33,572 bases of DNA from Alistipes sp. Its GTDB lineage: Bacteria; Bacteroidota; Bacteroidia; Bacteroidales; Rikenellaceae. The translations under genes were made by a program, and so were the position numbers. Of the stretch, positions 16,346 through 24,900 are shown in pieces (positions within the stretch are counted from its first letter, which is position 1; each line of letters begins with the position of its first letter). The notes below the pieces were generated by a model. That model saw only the letters and a program-made list of their open reading frames with translations. It was not told the origin of the DNA and did no database searches. The stretch lies in contig JAFLRT010000016.1 in assembly GCA_022511295.1 (NCBI GenBank), positions 1 to 33,572 on the forward strand, in the 5' to 3' direction.

Positions 16346-18402
16346 GCAGTAATCCGACCATACGAACCTTTCAGGCGGTGTGTACGATAGCCGTAGTATC
16401 GCTCTTCGGCAGCGTGCTGTGCCGCTGCGCCAGTATTATGACCCCCGAGGGAGGCCCGCGCGACACCCTGCCGCCCGTAATCGTGAATATGCAGCCCGAC
16501 AACTTCACGACCAATTTTACCGGTACCAAGATATATATCGAGTTCGACGAGTATGTTCAACTCAAGGACCAGAACAAGGAGTTTTTCACCTCGCCGGCGA
16601 TGAAAAAGAAACCCACGCTCTCGCTGCGCGGAAAGGGAGTGGTGGTTGTGCTTCGCGACACGCTGCTCGAGAATACGACCTATGCCCTCAACTTCGGCAG
16701 CACCATACGCGACAACAACGAGAATAACCCTCTCAATGCCATGCGCTACGTCTTCTCGACAGGTCCCGAGATAGACTCCATGCTCTGTTCGGGTTACACC
16801 GCCGACGGCTACAAGGCCGACAGCGTGAGCAAGAGTTATATATGGTTCTTCCCCGCAGACAGTATTCCCGACACCCCGGGCTACGACTCGACGATGTATA
16901 ACCTCAAGCCGGCAGTCATAGCGCGCGCCGAGAACAACGGTATCTTCATCGCGCAGAACCTCAAGCCGATACCCTACCGCGTCTACGCCTATCAGGATAA
17001 GAACGACAATCAGTTGTACGATGCCGGCAGCGACCTCGTGGGCTTCGTAGACGGAGTGTGGAATCCGGCCGAGATGCCCGACTTCGCGATATGGTACGAC
17101 TCGCTTCGTATGTACCCCACCGCCGAGCCGCAACTCTACTTCCGTATGTTCACCGACCAGACCTTCCGTCGTCAGTTGTTGCAGTCGTCGGAGCGTCCGC
17201 AGCAGCATAAGGTTGTGCTTAACTTCGGCGCACCCTATCCGCAGATAGACAGCATACGTTTCGACAGCATACCCGACGAGCGTATCATCATCGACCCGCA
17301 GACACGCGGCCGCGATACGGTCGCCCTGTGGTTCCGTATGCCGGCGGCCGAGATGCCCGACACCCTGCGCGGTGAGATTGTCTACTACCGGCACGACTCC
17401 ATACGTCAGTTGGAGAGGGTTACCGAGAAGTTGAAACTCCCCTGGCGATATATCGAATCGAAGGAGGAAGAGAAAGAGCGTCTCAAAGAGGAGAAGGAGC
17501 GCGAGCGCGCCGAGAAGGCCGGCGAGGAGTATACACCGCCCAAAAAACCGAGCAACTTCAAATACAAGATGCCGACGTCGGGCGAGATAAACCCCGAGAA
17601 GCACCTCGAGGTAGAGTTCGATTTCCCGATAGAGCATCTGGATTCAACTGCCGTACAGTTGCTGATGACCGACGCGTCGGGCGTCGAGACGCCGCAGCGC
17701 TTCTCCTTTGTTCAGGATACCTCCAACATACGTCGCTGGCATATCAACAGCCGCTGGGTGGAGGGCGCGAAGTACCGTCTTCACATACCCGAGGGCGCCA
17801 TAACCGATATCGCAGGGCAACTCAACGACTCCATAAGCGGCAACTACACGGCTATGGAGGCGAGCAAGTATGCAACGGTGATAGTGAGAGTCAAACCGCG
17901 CAACGAGGGCGACGAGTATGTCATTCAGTTGACCAGTGCCTCGGGTTCGGTATTGCAGGAGCGGCGCCATGTTACGGGCGGCGAGGTGCAGTTCAACTAT
18001 GTGCCGGCGGGCGAGGTGCGCCTGCGCCTCGTGGAGGATAAGAACGGCAACGGCGAGTGGGATACGGGCAATGTCATCGAGGGTCGCCAGCCCGAGCGCA
18101 CGGAGTTGTATGTCAATGCCGACGGCGAGAACACCTTTGCCACCAAAGCCAACTGGGAGATGGAACTGGATGTGGATATGGGCGAAGCCTTCGCACCGGT
18201 AACGATGGAGTCGCTTATAAAGATGCTCGACGAGAGAGAGGAGCAGCGGCTCAAAAAACTTGAGGAGGAGCGCGAAAAGAGGAACAAGAACAATAAAGGC
18301 AACGACCATAACCATAACAATAATCGCGGCAACAGCGGCGGCTTCGGCGGCATGGGCGGCATGGGCGGCGTGCGAAATGCCACCTCGACCTTGAGAAGAT
18401 AA
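16342..18402 (+). CDS. Ig-like (Big_5) domain lipoprotein
   Basis: A 686-residue exported protein. After a hydrophobic N-terminus comes CRCASIMTPEGGPRDTLPP, the start of a well-known Bacteroidota lipoprotein family with one SbsA-type Ig-like domain (about residues 45-140: IYIEFDEYVQL to YALNFGSTIRDNNENN). The cysteine pair CRC is an unusual lipobox, because the residue before the second cysteine is Arg. Further beta-rich repeats follow, with a highly charged Glu/Lys/Arg stretch around 373-395 and a second calcium-like DKNGNGEWDTG motif near 570. The C-terminus is of low complexity: a Glu/Arg coiled coil, an Asn/His run, then Gly/Phe/Met repeats. The function is unknown. The start overlaps the preceding stop (ATGA) and a barrel protein gene follows after 10 bases. 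Confidence 0.85.
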   Translation: MSSNPTIRTFQAVCTIAVVSLFGSVLCRCASIMTPEGGPRDTLPPVIVNMQPDNFTTNFTGTKIYIEFDEYVQLKDQNKEFFTSPAMKKKPTLSLRGKGVVVVLRDTLLENTTYALNFGSTIRDNNENNPLNAMRYVFSTGPEIDSMLCSGYTADGYKADSVSKSYIWFFPADSIPDTPGYDSTMYNLKPAVIARAENNGIFIAQNLKPIPYRVYAYQDKNDNQLYDAGSDLVGFVDGVWNPAEMPDFAIWYDSLRMYPTAEPQLYFRMFTDQTFRRQLLQSSERPQQHKVVLNFGAPYPQIDSIRFDSIPDERIIIDPQTRGRDTVALWFRMPAAEMPDTLRGEIVYYRHDSIRQLERVTEKLKLPWRYIESKEEEKERLKEEKERERAEKAGEEYTPPKKPSNFKYKMPTSGEINPEKHLEVEFDFPIEHLDSTAVQLLMTDASGVETPQRFSFVQDTSNIRRWHINSRWVEGAKYRLHIPEGAITDIAGQLNDSISGNYTAMEASKYATVIVRVKPRNEGDEYVIQLTSASGSVLQERRHVTGGEVQFNYVPAGEVRLRLVEDKNGNGEWDTGNVIEGRQPERTELYVNADGENTFATKANWEMELDVDMGEAFAPVTMESLIKMLDEREEQRLKKLEEEREKRNKNNKGNDHNHNNNRGNSGGFGGMGGMGGVRNATSTLRR

Positions 18403-18412
18403 TACCAGACCT

Positions 18413-19231
18413 ATGAAAGATATAAGGTTGTCAGGCAGTAAGAGAATTATATTGTGCATATTGGCATTGCTTGCGTCGATATGCAGCGTGCGGGCGCAGC
18501 ATACGCTTGCACTTGTGGGCGGTGGCGGTATGACCAACTCGCGCCTCTATCCGGCACAGGAGCGCAAACCGGTATGGGGTGTGATGTCGGGCGGTCTGTC
18601 GTGGCGTTACTACTCCGCGCCGCGCTTCGTGGGATGCATAGGTCTCGATTTGGAGTACCTGCAACGCGGATTCTCGTATGCCCCCGACAGTTATCTCCAC
18701 GTCGAGGAGAAGAACTACCACTACTACACCCGCCGTTACAACACTCTCTCGCTGCCCGTAGTATGGCAGCCGCACGTCTATCTGATTAAAAACCGTATGA
18801 GGCTCTATCTCGAGGCGATGCTCAACTTCGAACTGAACCTCAACGCACGCTACAACTATGTGCTGCACGACGGCACAACGGTGTCGGGACCATATAAAAT
18901 GACTCTTGTTCGCGACAACCGCTTCGGGTACGGTCTTGCAGGCGGCGGCGGTGTCGATTTTCTCGCGGGACGCTTCGAGTTCGGTGTGAGGGTGCGTTAC
19001 TACTTCGGTCTGTCGGACGTTATGCGCAACCGCAACAAATACTACGACAACGGCATGGATAACCCTAATGAAAATCCCTTCCGTCTTACGCCGCTGCGTT
19101 CGCCGGTGGATAATCTTATGATAAGTTTCAAGGTCGGCATCCGCTTCAACCGCGCGGGTTTCACGGAGTGGAATATCAAGCCGCGCAAACGGGACAAGAA
19201 TGAAGAGGTATTTAAGTTCAGCCTTGATTAG
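18413..19231 (+). CDS. Outer-membrane beta-barrel protein (PorT-like family)
   Basis: A 272-residue protein with a cleavable signal peptide (SKRIILCILALLASICSVRAQ, cleavage likely after RAQ). It is followed by alternating beta strands rich in Tyr, Arg and Gly. Segments such as GGLSWRYYSAPRFVGCIGLDLEYLQRGF, RYNTLSLPVVWQPHVY and GYGLAGGGGVDFLAGRFEFGVRVRYYFGL are typical of the outer-membrane barrel group that includes PorT of the type IX secretion system. It may be PorT itself or a general porin-like paralogue; sequence alone does not decide. It starts 10 bases after the Ig-like lipoprotein gene, so the two may act together at the outer membrane. Confidence 0.75.
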   Translation: MKDIRLSGSKRIILCILALLASICSVRAQHTLALVGGGGMTNSRLYPAQERKPVWGVMSGGLSWRYYSAPRFVGCIGLDLEYLQRGFSYAPDSYLHVEEKNYHYYTRRYNTLSLPVVWQPHVYLIKNRMRLYLEAMLNFELNLNARYNYVLHDGTTVSGPYKMTLVRDNRFGYGLAGGGGVDFLAGRFEFGVRVRYYFGLSDVMRNRNKYYDNGMDNPNENPFRLTPLRSPVDNLMISFKVGIRFNRAGFTEWNIKPRKRDKNEEVFKFSLD

Positions 19232-19297
19232 CGGCCGATGGCCTTATTATATCCTTAACATCCATAATATATTAAAAAATTACAACAGGTAACGATA

Positions 19298-19636
19298 ATG
19301 GAAAGTACAAGACAGCAAAAGATAGCGCGACAGTTGCAGCGCGATGCCGCCGAGATACTTCGCGACGAGGCGGCGGGTGTTGTGCGTGGCGTGATGACGA
19401 CCGTTACGGCAGTGCGCGTGTCGCCCGACTTCGCCTATGCCAAGATTTATGTCAGCGTCTTCCCTTTCAGCAAGGCGGAGCAGACTCTCGAGGCGCTCAG
19501 GAGCAATACGTGGCTTATACGCAAGGCCCTCGGACGCCGCGTGCGCAACCAGTTGCGCATAGTACCCGAGATTGAGTTCTTTATCGACGACTCGCTCGAA
19601 TATATCGAGAATATAGACAATCTCCTCAAGGAGTAG
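19298..19636 (+). CDS. rbfA: Ribosome-binding factor A
   Basis: A 112-residue single KH-type domain protein that binds the immature 30S subunit and helps 16S rRNA 5'-end maturation, notably in cold growth. Recognisable parts are RQQKIARQLQRDAAEILRDE at the N-terminus, VTAVRVSPDFAYAKIYVSVF, the helix with IRKALGRRVRNQLRIVPEIEFFIDDS, and the ending IDNLLKE. Length is usual for the family. It begins 66 bases after the barrel gene in AT-rich DNA and precedes the LolE-type permease, a pairing common in Bacteroidota. Confidence 0.94.
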   Translation: MESTRQQKIARQLQRDAAEILRDEAAGVVRGVMTTVTAVRVSPDFAYAKIYVSVFPFSKAEQTLEALRSNTWLIRKALGRRVRNQLRIVPEIEFFIDDSLEYIENIDNLLKE

Positions 19637-19682
19637 CCCGACAACCCTCTCGCAACAGCAGCCGACACACCGACACTTATTT

Positions 19683-20894
19683 ATGATAACCTCGCTTTTT
19701 GCCCGCAGATACCTCTTTTCGCGCAACTCGCGCTCGGTGGTGAATATCATCTCCGCCGTGAGCATCGTTGCTGTGGCGGTACCTGTGGCGGCGATGATTA
19801 TACTGCTCTCGGTCTTCAACGGTTTTGAGAGTGTTATAGACCGTATGCGTTCGGCGTGCGATGCCGATATCACTGTTCTGCCCTCGCGCGGTGCGACCTT
19901 TGCCGCCGACTCGCTGCCCAAGGAGCGAATACGGGCGGTCTCGGATAATATTGCGGCGCTCTCCTATACGCTTGAGCAGGGCGCCATGCTGCGCTACGGC
20001 GACCAGCGCGCGGTGGCTATGGTGCGCGGTGTGGATGATGATTTCACCTCGGTGGTGTCGCTCGACGGACATTTGGTGTCGGGCGATATGGTGTTGCAGC
20101 AGGGCGATGATTGGGACGGACTCTCGATAGGTTTGGGTCTGGGCCGCAGGCTCGGCATACGCTCCTTTATCACCGAGCCGATGACGGTCTATGCCATCAA
20201 CCGCCGTTCGTTCTCGACGCTGCTGCCTGTGGACGGCGTCTCAGCGCGCACGATGCCCGCAGCATCGGTCTTCGCCATCGATGCCTCCACCGATGAGACT
20301 ATGGCGTTCACGTCGCTGCGTGCCGCGCAGAGCCTTTTCAACCTCGAGGGACGTGTCTCGGCGATGAACATACGTCTAAGGGAGGGCAGCGACCCCGATG
20401 CCGTGCGGCGTGCCGTAGAGGCGGCTGCCGGCGACGACTACCGCGTGCTGACACGCAGCGAACTCAACGCCACGACATACCGTCTTGTGCGGCAGGAGAA
20501 GCAGGGGGTCTTTCTTATTGCGGTGCTGGTGCTTATCGTGGCGTCGCTCTCGATTGTGGGGGTGTTGTCGATGCTCGTTATAGAGAAGCGGCGCGATATA
20601 GCCACCCTGCGCACGCTGGGCGCACGCAAATCACTCGTGCGGCGTATCTTCGTTACGGAGGGTATGCTTATATGCTCCGCAGGCGGCTTTGCGGGTATTG
20701 TTACGGGTATCGCAGCCGTAGTTGTCCAGAGCCGTTTCAAGATAATAACAATACCTGCGCGGGCGCTGCTGATAGATGCCTATCCGGTGGAGTTGCGTAT
20801 GACGGATGTGCTGCTCACGGCGGCGGTCTTCCTGCTCACGGCGTGGGTTTTGTCCCGTATAACGGTACATTCAATGCTTAAACGACAGTTATGA
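19683..20894 (+). CDS. LolC/LolE-type ABC transporter permease
   Basis: A 403-residue FtsX/LolE-type permease. The topology is one membrane segment near the start (residues 18-40, VNIISAVSIVAVAVPVAAMI), a large periplasmic MacB-like domain (about 45-270), then three membrane segments (about 275-300, 325-350, 375-395). SIVGVLSMLVIEKRRDIATLRTLGA is the family signature of the cytoplasmic coupling helix. In proteobacteria LolCE moves lipoproteins from the inner membrane to LolA. Here the cognate ATPase (LolD) is not adjacent, so the assignment to lipoprotein release is inference. The gene start is ATG at 19683; the stop overlaps the DUF4296 gene (ATGA, 20891-20894), which encodes a lipoprotein. 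Confidence 0.88.
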   Translation: MITSLFARRYLFSRNSRSVVNIISAVSIVAVAVPVAAMIILLSVFNGFESVIDRMRSACDADITVLPSRGATFAADSLPKERIRAVSDNIAALSYTLEQGAMLRYGDQRAVAMVRGVDDDFTSVVSLDGHLVSGDMVLQQGDDWDGLSIGLGLGRRLGIRSFITEPMTVYAINRRSFSTLLPVDGVSARTMPAASVFAIDASTDETMAFTSLRAAQSLFNLEGRVSAMNIRLREGSDPDAVRRAVEAAAGDDYRVLTRSELNATTYRLVRQEKQGVFLIAVLVLIVASLSIVGVLSMLVIEKRRDIATLRTLGARKSLVRRIFVTEGMLICSAGGFAGIVTGIAAVVVQSRFKIITIPARALLIDAYPVELRMTDVLLTAAVFLLTAWVLSRITVHSMLKRQL

Positions 20895-21943
20895 AACACT
20901 CAAATCTGTACCGCGCACTGCGGCGGCTGCCGCTCTGTGCCGCCTCGCTTCTGGTTCTCGCCTGCTCGCGACCGAAGATAATACCCGACGAGACGCTCGC
21001 CGAGATATTCCGTGATGCCTACCTCACCAATGCGTATATAAACAAACGCGGTCTTTCGGTCGATTCGCTCGATATGTATAGTCCCATCTTCGAGCGATAC
21101 GGCTACACCGCCGAGGATGTACGCACGACGATAAACAACTTTTCAAAGCGCAAGAGTGCGCGTCTGAGCGATGTCGTGGATGTTGCAGCGGATATGCTCG
21201 AGGAGGAGAGCGCAAGGCTCGGGAAAGAGGTCGCAGTACTCGATTCGGTAAACAATATCGCCATGCGGCGCTTTACGCGGACACTGTACCGCGACTCGAC
21301 GCTGCATATAACCAACCTGCGCGACACATCGCAATACAATATCGTGATAGACAATATTCATCCGGGCGAGTTCCGTATAAATATGGATTACCGTGTGGAC
21401 ACGACCGATACCTGGTCTTCGCGGCGTGTGGCCTTTTGGTTCGAGCGCGCCGACAGTTCGCAGTTCGCGCGTCAGAACTACACATTGCAGAAGAGCGGTC
21501 GCGACGAGCATCTGTACCGCACGCTGACACTCTCCGACACCTCGGCACGACGTCTCGCGATATGCCTTGTGGATGTTACGCCGCCGACGCGCCCGCTCGC
21601 CAAAAACGATAAAAACGGCAAGAAGACCAAAACCGATGTTACGTTCAAGAATATACGTGTAGTCCATATTCCGGCGGCGGGAGCGGCTGTCGATTCGCTG
21701 TACAGCCGGCAGATGGATATACGTATCTTCGCCGAAGATTTCATTTCGCTTTTTCAGCCGCAGAGGGCCGTAACGGCCGATTCGCTTGCCGCCGATTCGC
21801 TTGCGAAAAGGGATATTTCTTCAGTCGATTCGCTTGCAAAGAGGAAAATTGCAACCGATTCACTTGCAAAAAAGAAATTTGCCACCGACTCACTTGCAAA
21901 AAAGGGTATTTCGACCGACACGCTCGCTGCCGATAAACGATAA
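20891..21943 (+). CDS. DUF4296 lipoprotein with C-terminal decapeptide repeats
   Basis: A 350-residue exported protein. The signal LCAASLLVLAC gives a clear lipobox with cysteine at residue 25. The N-terminal DUF4296 domain runs from about 30 to 115 (PDETLAEIFRDAYLTNAYINKRG and FERYGYTAEDVRTTINNFSKR). A second beta-rich region covers about 120-290. The last 50 residues are a lysine-rich tail of four ten-residue units of the form DSLAKRKIAT. DUF4296 has no known activity but is widespread in Bacteroidota near lspA and ileS. The start lies in the stop of the permease gene (ATGA), so the two are likely co-translated. Confidence 0.85.
   Translation: MKHSNLYRALRRLPLCAASLLVLACSRPKIIPDETLAEIFRDAYLTNAYINKRGLSVDSLDMYSPIFERYGYTAEDVRTTINNFSKRKSARLSDVVDVAADMLEEESARLGKEVAVLDSVNNIAMRRFTRTLYRDSTLHITNLRDTSQYNIVIDNIHPGEFRINMDYRVDTTDTWSSRRVAFWFERADSSQFARQNYTLQKSGRDEHLYRTLTLSDTSARRLAICLVDVTPPTRPLAKNDKNGKKTKTDVTFKNIRVVHIPAAGAAVDSLYSRQMDIRIFAEDFISLFQPQRAVTADSLAADSLAKRDISSVDSLAKRKIATDSLAKKKFATDSLAKKGISTDTLAADKR
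21780..21935 (+). repeat. 30-base tandem coding repeat
   Basis: Units beginning GATTCGCTTGC or GATTCACTTGC recur every 30 bases (33 in one case), at about 21799, 21829, 21859 and 21889. Each codes for DSLAK followed by five variable residues. The unit number may vary between strains. Confidence 0.75.
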
Positions 21944-21953
21944 TGATGCCAAT

Positions 21954-23105
21954 ATGCGAACAGTTTGCGCTCACGCGGCCCTCACAGCACAGGGGATTAT
22001 CCGCAACCCCGTGATACGTCTCGATGGTCGGCGCATAACAGACATATCCTCATACGACCCGTCGCAGTTGGACTTTATGCCCGGCACGGAGTTCCATTCG
22101 GGCGTGATTATACCTCAAATGGTCAATGCACATCTGCATCTCGAGTTGTCGTATCTTCGCGGAGCGATACCTCGCGGCTGCGGTTTCGCCGGTTTCGCCG
22201 CCGCTATGGCACGCACACGCGGACTATTCACCCTTGCACAGCGTCTTGAGGCGGCAGAGGAAGCCGATGCCGCCATGCGCCGCGAGGGCATAGCCTTTGC
22301 GGGCGATATATCCAATGACGACACCTCATTTGCCGTCAAGAGCGTCAGCGGATTGCATTACCATACCTTTGCCGAGGTCTTCGGTCTGCTCTCGCCCTCG
22401 TTCAAGGCTGCCGGCAGGCTGCTCGACTATGGCGCCACGCTGTCGCCGCACTCGACATACTCTCTCCAGGACGAGCCTTTCCGCCGCGTGTGCAGCAGCG
22501 ACGGCGACGCTCCCCTGTCGATACACTTTATGGAGACGCCCGCCGAGAGAGAACTCTATCACGGTCGCGGAGCGCTGCATGACTGGTATGCCTCGCAGGG
22601 GTGGCAGTGCGATTTTCTTCACTACGGTTCGCCGGCAGAGCGTATAGCGGCCTGCGTGCCGCCCGAACGCAGCGTGATGCTCGTACACTGCTGCTGCGTC
22701 GGACAATGGGACATAGATATAATTATGAACCACTTTACGGCACCCGTCTACTGGGTGTTATGCCCCCGCTCCAACGACTATATATCGGGTCTGAAGCCCG
22801 ATATAGAATTGCTGCGGCGCAACGGTCTCAATATATGTATAGGCACCGACTCTTTGGCATCGAATGACAGCCTCTCTCTTATCGAAGAACTGAAACAACT
22901 GTGCTGCACTCCGCAGGGCGGTGATATACCTCTGTCGGAGGCTCTGCAATGGGTAACGGCCAACGGTGCGGCGGCACTCGGCATTGGTCGCGGTGCGGCG
23001 ACGATAGATGTGGGCAATGAGTGCGATTTGGCGGTGGTCGAGGGCTGCGACACAGACAGCGGCGGCGGAAGATTGACCTCCGCCGCCCGTGCGCACGCAA
23101 TATAA
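21954..23105 (+). CDS. Metal-dependent amidohydrolase (ATZ/TRZ type)
   Basis: A 383-residue amidohydrolase-superfamily enzyme of the ATZ/TRZ (chlorohydrolase/deaminase) branch. Metal ligands expected for a mononuclear site are present: NAHLHLE (His60, His62), a histidine in LSIHFME, the LVHCCCVGQ histidine, and the Asp of CIGTDSLASND. Such enzymes deaminate purine-like or S-adenosyl substrates; aminodeoxyfutalosine deaminase is one candidate but no other mqn genes are near. The ATG at 21954 is chosen because the in-frame extension back to 21786 would lie over the repeat tail of the DUF4296 gene. It starts 10 bases after that gene's stop and converges with the Lrp gene, 19 bases away. Confidence 0.87.
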   Translation: MRTVCAHAALTAQGIIRNPVIRLDGRRITDISSYDPSQLDFMPGTEFHSGVIIPQMVNAHLHLELSYLRGAIPRGCGFAGFAAAMARTRGLFTLAQRLEAAEEADAAMRREGIAFAGDISNDDTSFAVKSVSGLHYHTFAEVFGLLSPSFKAAGRLLDYGATLSPHSTYSLQDEPFRRVCSSDGDAPLSIHFMETPAERELYHGRGALHDWYASQGWQCDFLHYGSPAERIAACVPPERSVMLVHCCCVGQWDIDIIMNHFTAPVYWVLCPRSNDYISGLKPDIELLRRNGLNICIGTDSLASNDSLSLIEELKQLCCTPQGGDIPLSEALQWVTANGAAALGIGRGAATIDVGNECDLAVVEGCDTDSGGGRLTSAARAHAI

Positions 23106-23124
23106 AATATGATTTCCTGTTACT

Positions 23125-23595
23125 CTATTCGATATTGTCGATATATACCGGCCGCACAAACGGCTCGGCGAGGGATATGCTCGTCGTCGTCGTGCTGATA
23201 CCCGGTATGCTCAGGATATTGTTGAAGATAGTCTTCATCAGATGGTCATTGTCGCGACAGTAGAGTTTGACCATGATGTTGTAGGTTCCGGTTATGATGT
23301 TGCACTCCACGATTTCCGGTATCCGTTTGAGATGTTCAACGGCAGGCCACTGCGATTGCAGGTCCGAGATGTTGATACTCACATAGGCACATACATCGAA
23401 ACCGAGTTTTTTGTGGTCTACTACCATCGTGCTGCCTTGTATAACGCCGTCCTCCTCGAGTTTTTTCACACGCTGGTGAATGGCGGCACCCGATATGCCG
23501 CACTCGCGCGCTATCTCCAAAAAGGGCATACGGGCATTCTTGATGAGGAACCTCAAAATCTTGCGGTCCGTAGCGTCGAGAGCAATCTTTGACAT
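23125..23595 (-). CDS. Lrp/AsnC family transcriptional regulator
   Basis: A 156-residue feast-famine regulator. The N-terminal winged helix-turn-helix spans about residues 5-60 (LDATDRKILRFLIKNARMPFLEIARECGISGAAIHQRVKKLEEDGVI). The C-terminal RAM ligand-binding domain follows (VCAYVSINI, VECNIITGTYNIMVKLYCRDNDHL). Members bind amino acids and form octamers around DNA. It begins three bases past the kbl stop, so the two are one operon. That makes regulation of glycine/threonine metabolism plausible, but the ligand is unknown. Confidence 0.93.
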   Translation of the reverse strand: MSKIALDATDRKILRFLIKNARMPFLEIARECGISGAAIHQRVKKLEEDGVIQGSTMVVDHKKLGFDVCAYVSINISDLQSQWPAVEHLKRIPEIVECNIITGTYNIMVKLYCRDNDHLMKTIFNNILSIPGISTTTTSISLAEPFVRPVYIDNIE

Positions 23596-23598
23596 AGA

Positions 23599-24786
23599 CT
23601 ATTTCAACACGTTAAGTCTTTTTCCAACCTTGACAAACGCCTCCACGCAGGTATCCAACTGCTCTTTGGTGTGTCCTGCCGAGACCTGCACCCTGATACG
23701 CGCCTCTCCACGCGGCACGACGGGGAAACTGAATCCCGTAACGAAGATACCCTCACCCTGCAATGCCGTTGCAAACTCCTGCGACAGACGCGCATCATAG
23801 AGCATAACGGCACATATTGCCGACTGTGTGGGTTTGATATCGAATCCGGCCTCAATCATACGCGAGCGGAAGTATTCGACATTATTTACGAGTCTGTCAT
23901 GCAGTTCGTTGCTCTCGGCCAGCATACGGAACAACTCTAAGCCCGCACCCACTACGGCAGGCGGCAGCGAGTTCGAGAAGAGATATGGTCTCGACCTCTG
24001 ACGCAGCATCTCTATAATCTCCTTGCGTCCCGTCGTGAAGCCGCCCACAGCACCGCCGAAGGCTTTGCCGAGGGTACCCGTGATGACATCGACCTGACCG
24101 CGCAGGTCGTACAGTTCGGTTATACCGTGTCCCGTAGCACCCAGAACGCCTGCCGAGTGGCACTCGTCCACCATCACCAGCGCGTTGTACTGACGAGCCA
24201 GAGCGCATATCTTGTCCAGCGGTGCGGCATTGCCGTCCATCGAGAATACGCCGTCGGTGCAGATGATACGAAAACGCTGTGCCTGCGCACGCTTGAGACA
24301 ATCCTCCAACTCCTCCATATCGGCATTGGCATAACGGTATCGCACAGCCTTGCAGAGACGCACGCCGTCGATTATCGAGGCGTGGTTGAGCGCATCGGAT
24401 ATAATCGCATCCTGCTCGGTGAACAAGGGTTCGAACAGACCGCCGTTGGCATCGAAGCAGGCTGCATAGAGGATAGTGTCTTCAGTGCCGAAGTAGTCGG
24501 CGATGGCCGCCTCGAGTTGTTTGTGTATATCCTGGCATCCGCAGATGAAACGCACCGACGACATACCGTATCCGCGCTCATCCATAGCCTTTTTCGCCGC
24601 CGCTATAAGACGCGGATTGTCCGACAGACCGAGATAGTTGTTGGCGCAGAAGTTAAGCACCTCGCGTCCGGCGACACCTATGCCGGCAGCCTGCGGTGTC
24701 TCGATAATACGTTCACTCTTGTAAAGTCCGGCAGCCTTTATCTCCTCTAACTGGCTGCTCAAATGCTCCTTAAACTTACCGTACAT
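23599..24786 (-). CDS. kbl: Glycine C-acetyltransferase (2-amino-3-ketobutyrate CoA ligase)
   Basis: A 395-residue PLP enzyme of the alpha-oxoamine synthase family, the same length as Kbl. It cleaves 2-amino-3-ketobutyrate with CoA to glycine and acetyl-CoA, the second step of threonine breakdown. Key features are NFCANNYLGLS, GYGMSSVRFICGCQDIHKQLE (the substrate motif that favours Kbl over 8-amino-7-oxononanoate synthase BioF), VDECHSAG with the PLP-contacting Asp and His, and GTLGKAFGGAVGGF with the Schiff-base lysine. Threonine dehydrogenase (tdh) is not adjacent. The ATG at 24786 is preceded by a plausible promoter near 24860. The following Lrp-type gene is almost fused to its stop. Confidence 0.93.
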   Translation of the reverse strand: MYGKFKEHLSSQLEEIKAAGLYKSERIIETPQAAGIGVAGREVLNFCANNYLGLSDNPRLIAAAKKAMDERGYGMSSVRFICGCQDIHKQLEAAIADYFGTEDTILYAACFDANGGLFEPLFTEQDAIISDALNHASIIDGVRLCKAVRYRYANADMEELEDCLKRAQAQRFRIICTDGVFSMDGNAAPLDKICALARQYNALVMVDECHSAGVLGATGHGITELYDLRGQVDVITGTLGKAFGGAVGGFTTGRKEIIEMLRQRSRPYLFSNSLPPAVVGAGLELFRMLAESNELHDRLVNNVEYFRSRMIEAGFDIKPTQSAICAVMLYDARLSQEFATALQGEGIFVTGFSFPVVPRGEARIRVQVSAGHTKEQLDTCVEAFVKVGKRLNVLK

Positions 24787-24854
24787 ACCTTTTTACAATT
24801 TTTTATAAAAACCGTCAATTATTTTTTCCTGTTTTTCAAATTAACAGCCGACGA

Positions 24855-24862
24855 CGAAGATA
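24855..24862 (-). promoter_or_regulatory. Possible promoter of kbl-lrp
   Basis: Minus strand TATCTTCG resembles TAnnTTTG with one mismatch, with TTTAT about 19-20 bases upstream. The leader to the kbl ATG would be about 65 bases and AT-rich. Confidence 0.35.
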
Positions 24863-24900
24863 ACGCAGCAGATGACGTGCTATAAAGCGCCGCCGCCGCA

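Noticed and set aside
21786..21953. Longer start of the amidohydrolase
   Set aside because: It would translate the DUF4296 repeat DNA in a second frame; the ATG at 21954 gives the normal family N-terminus.
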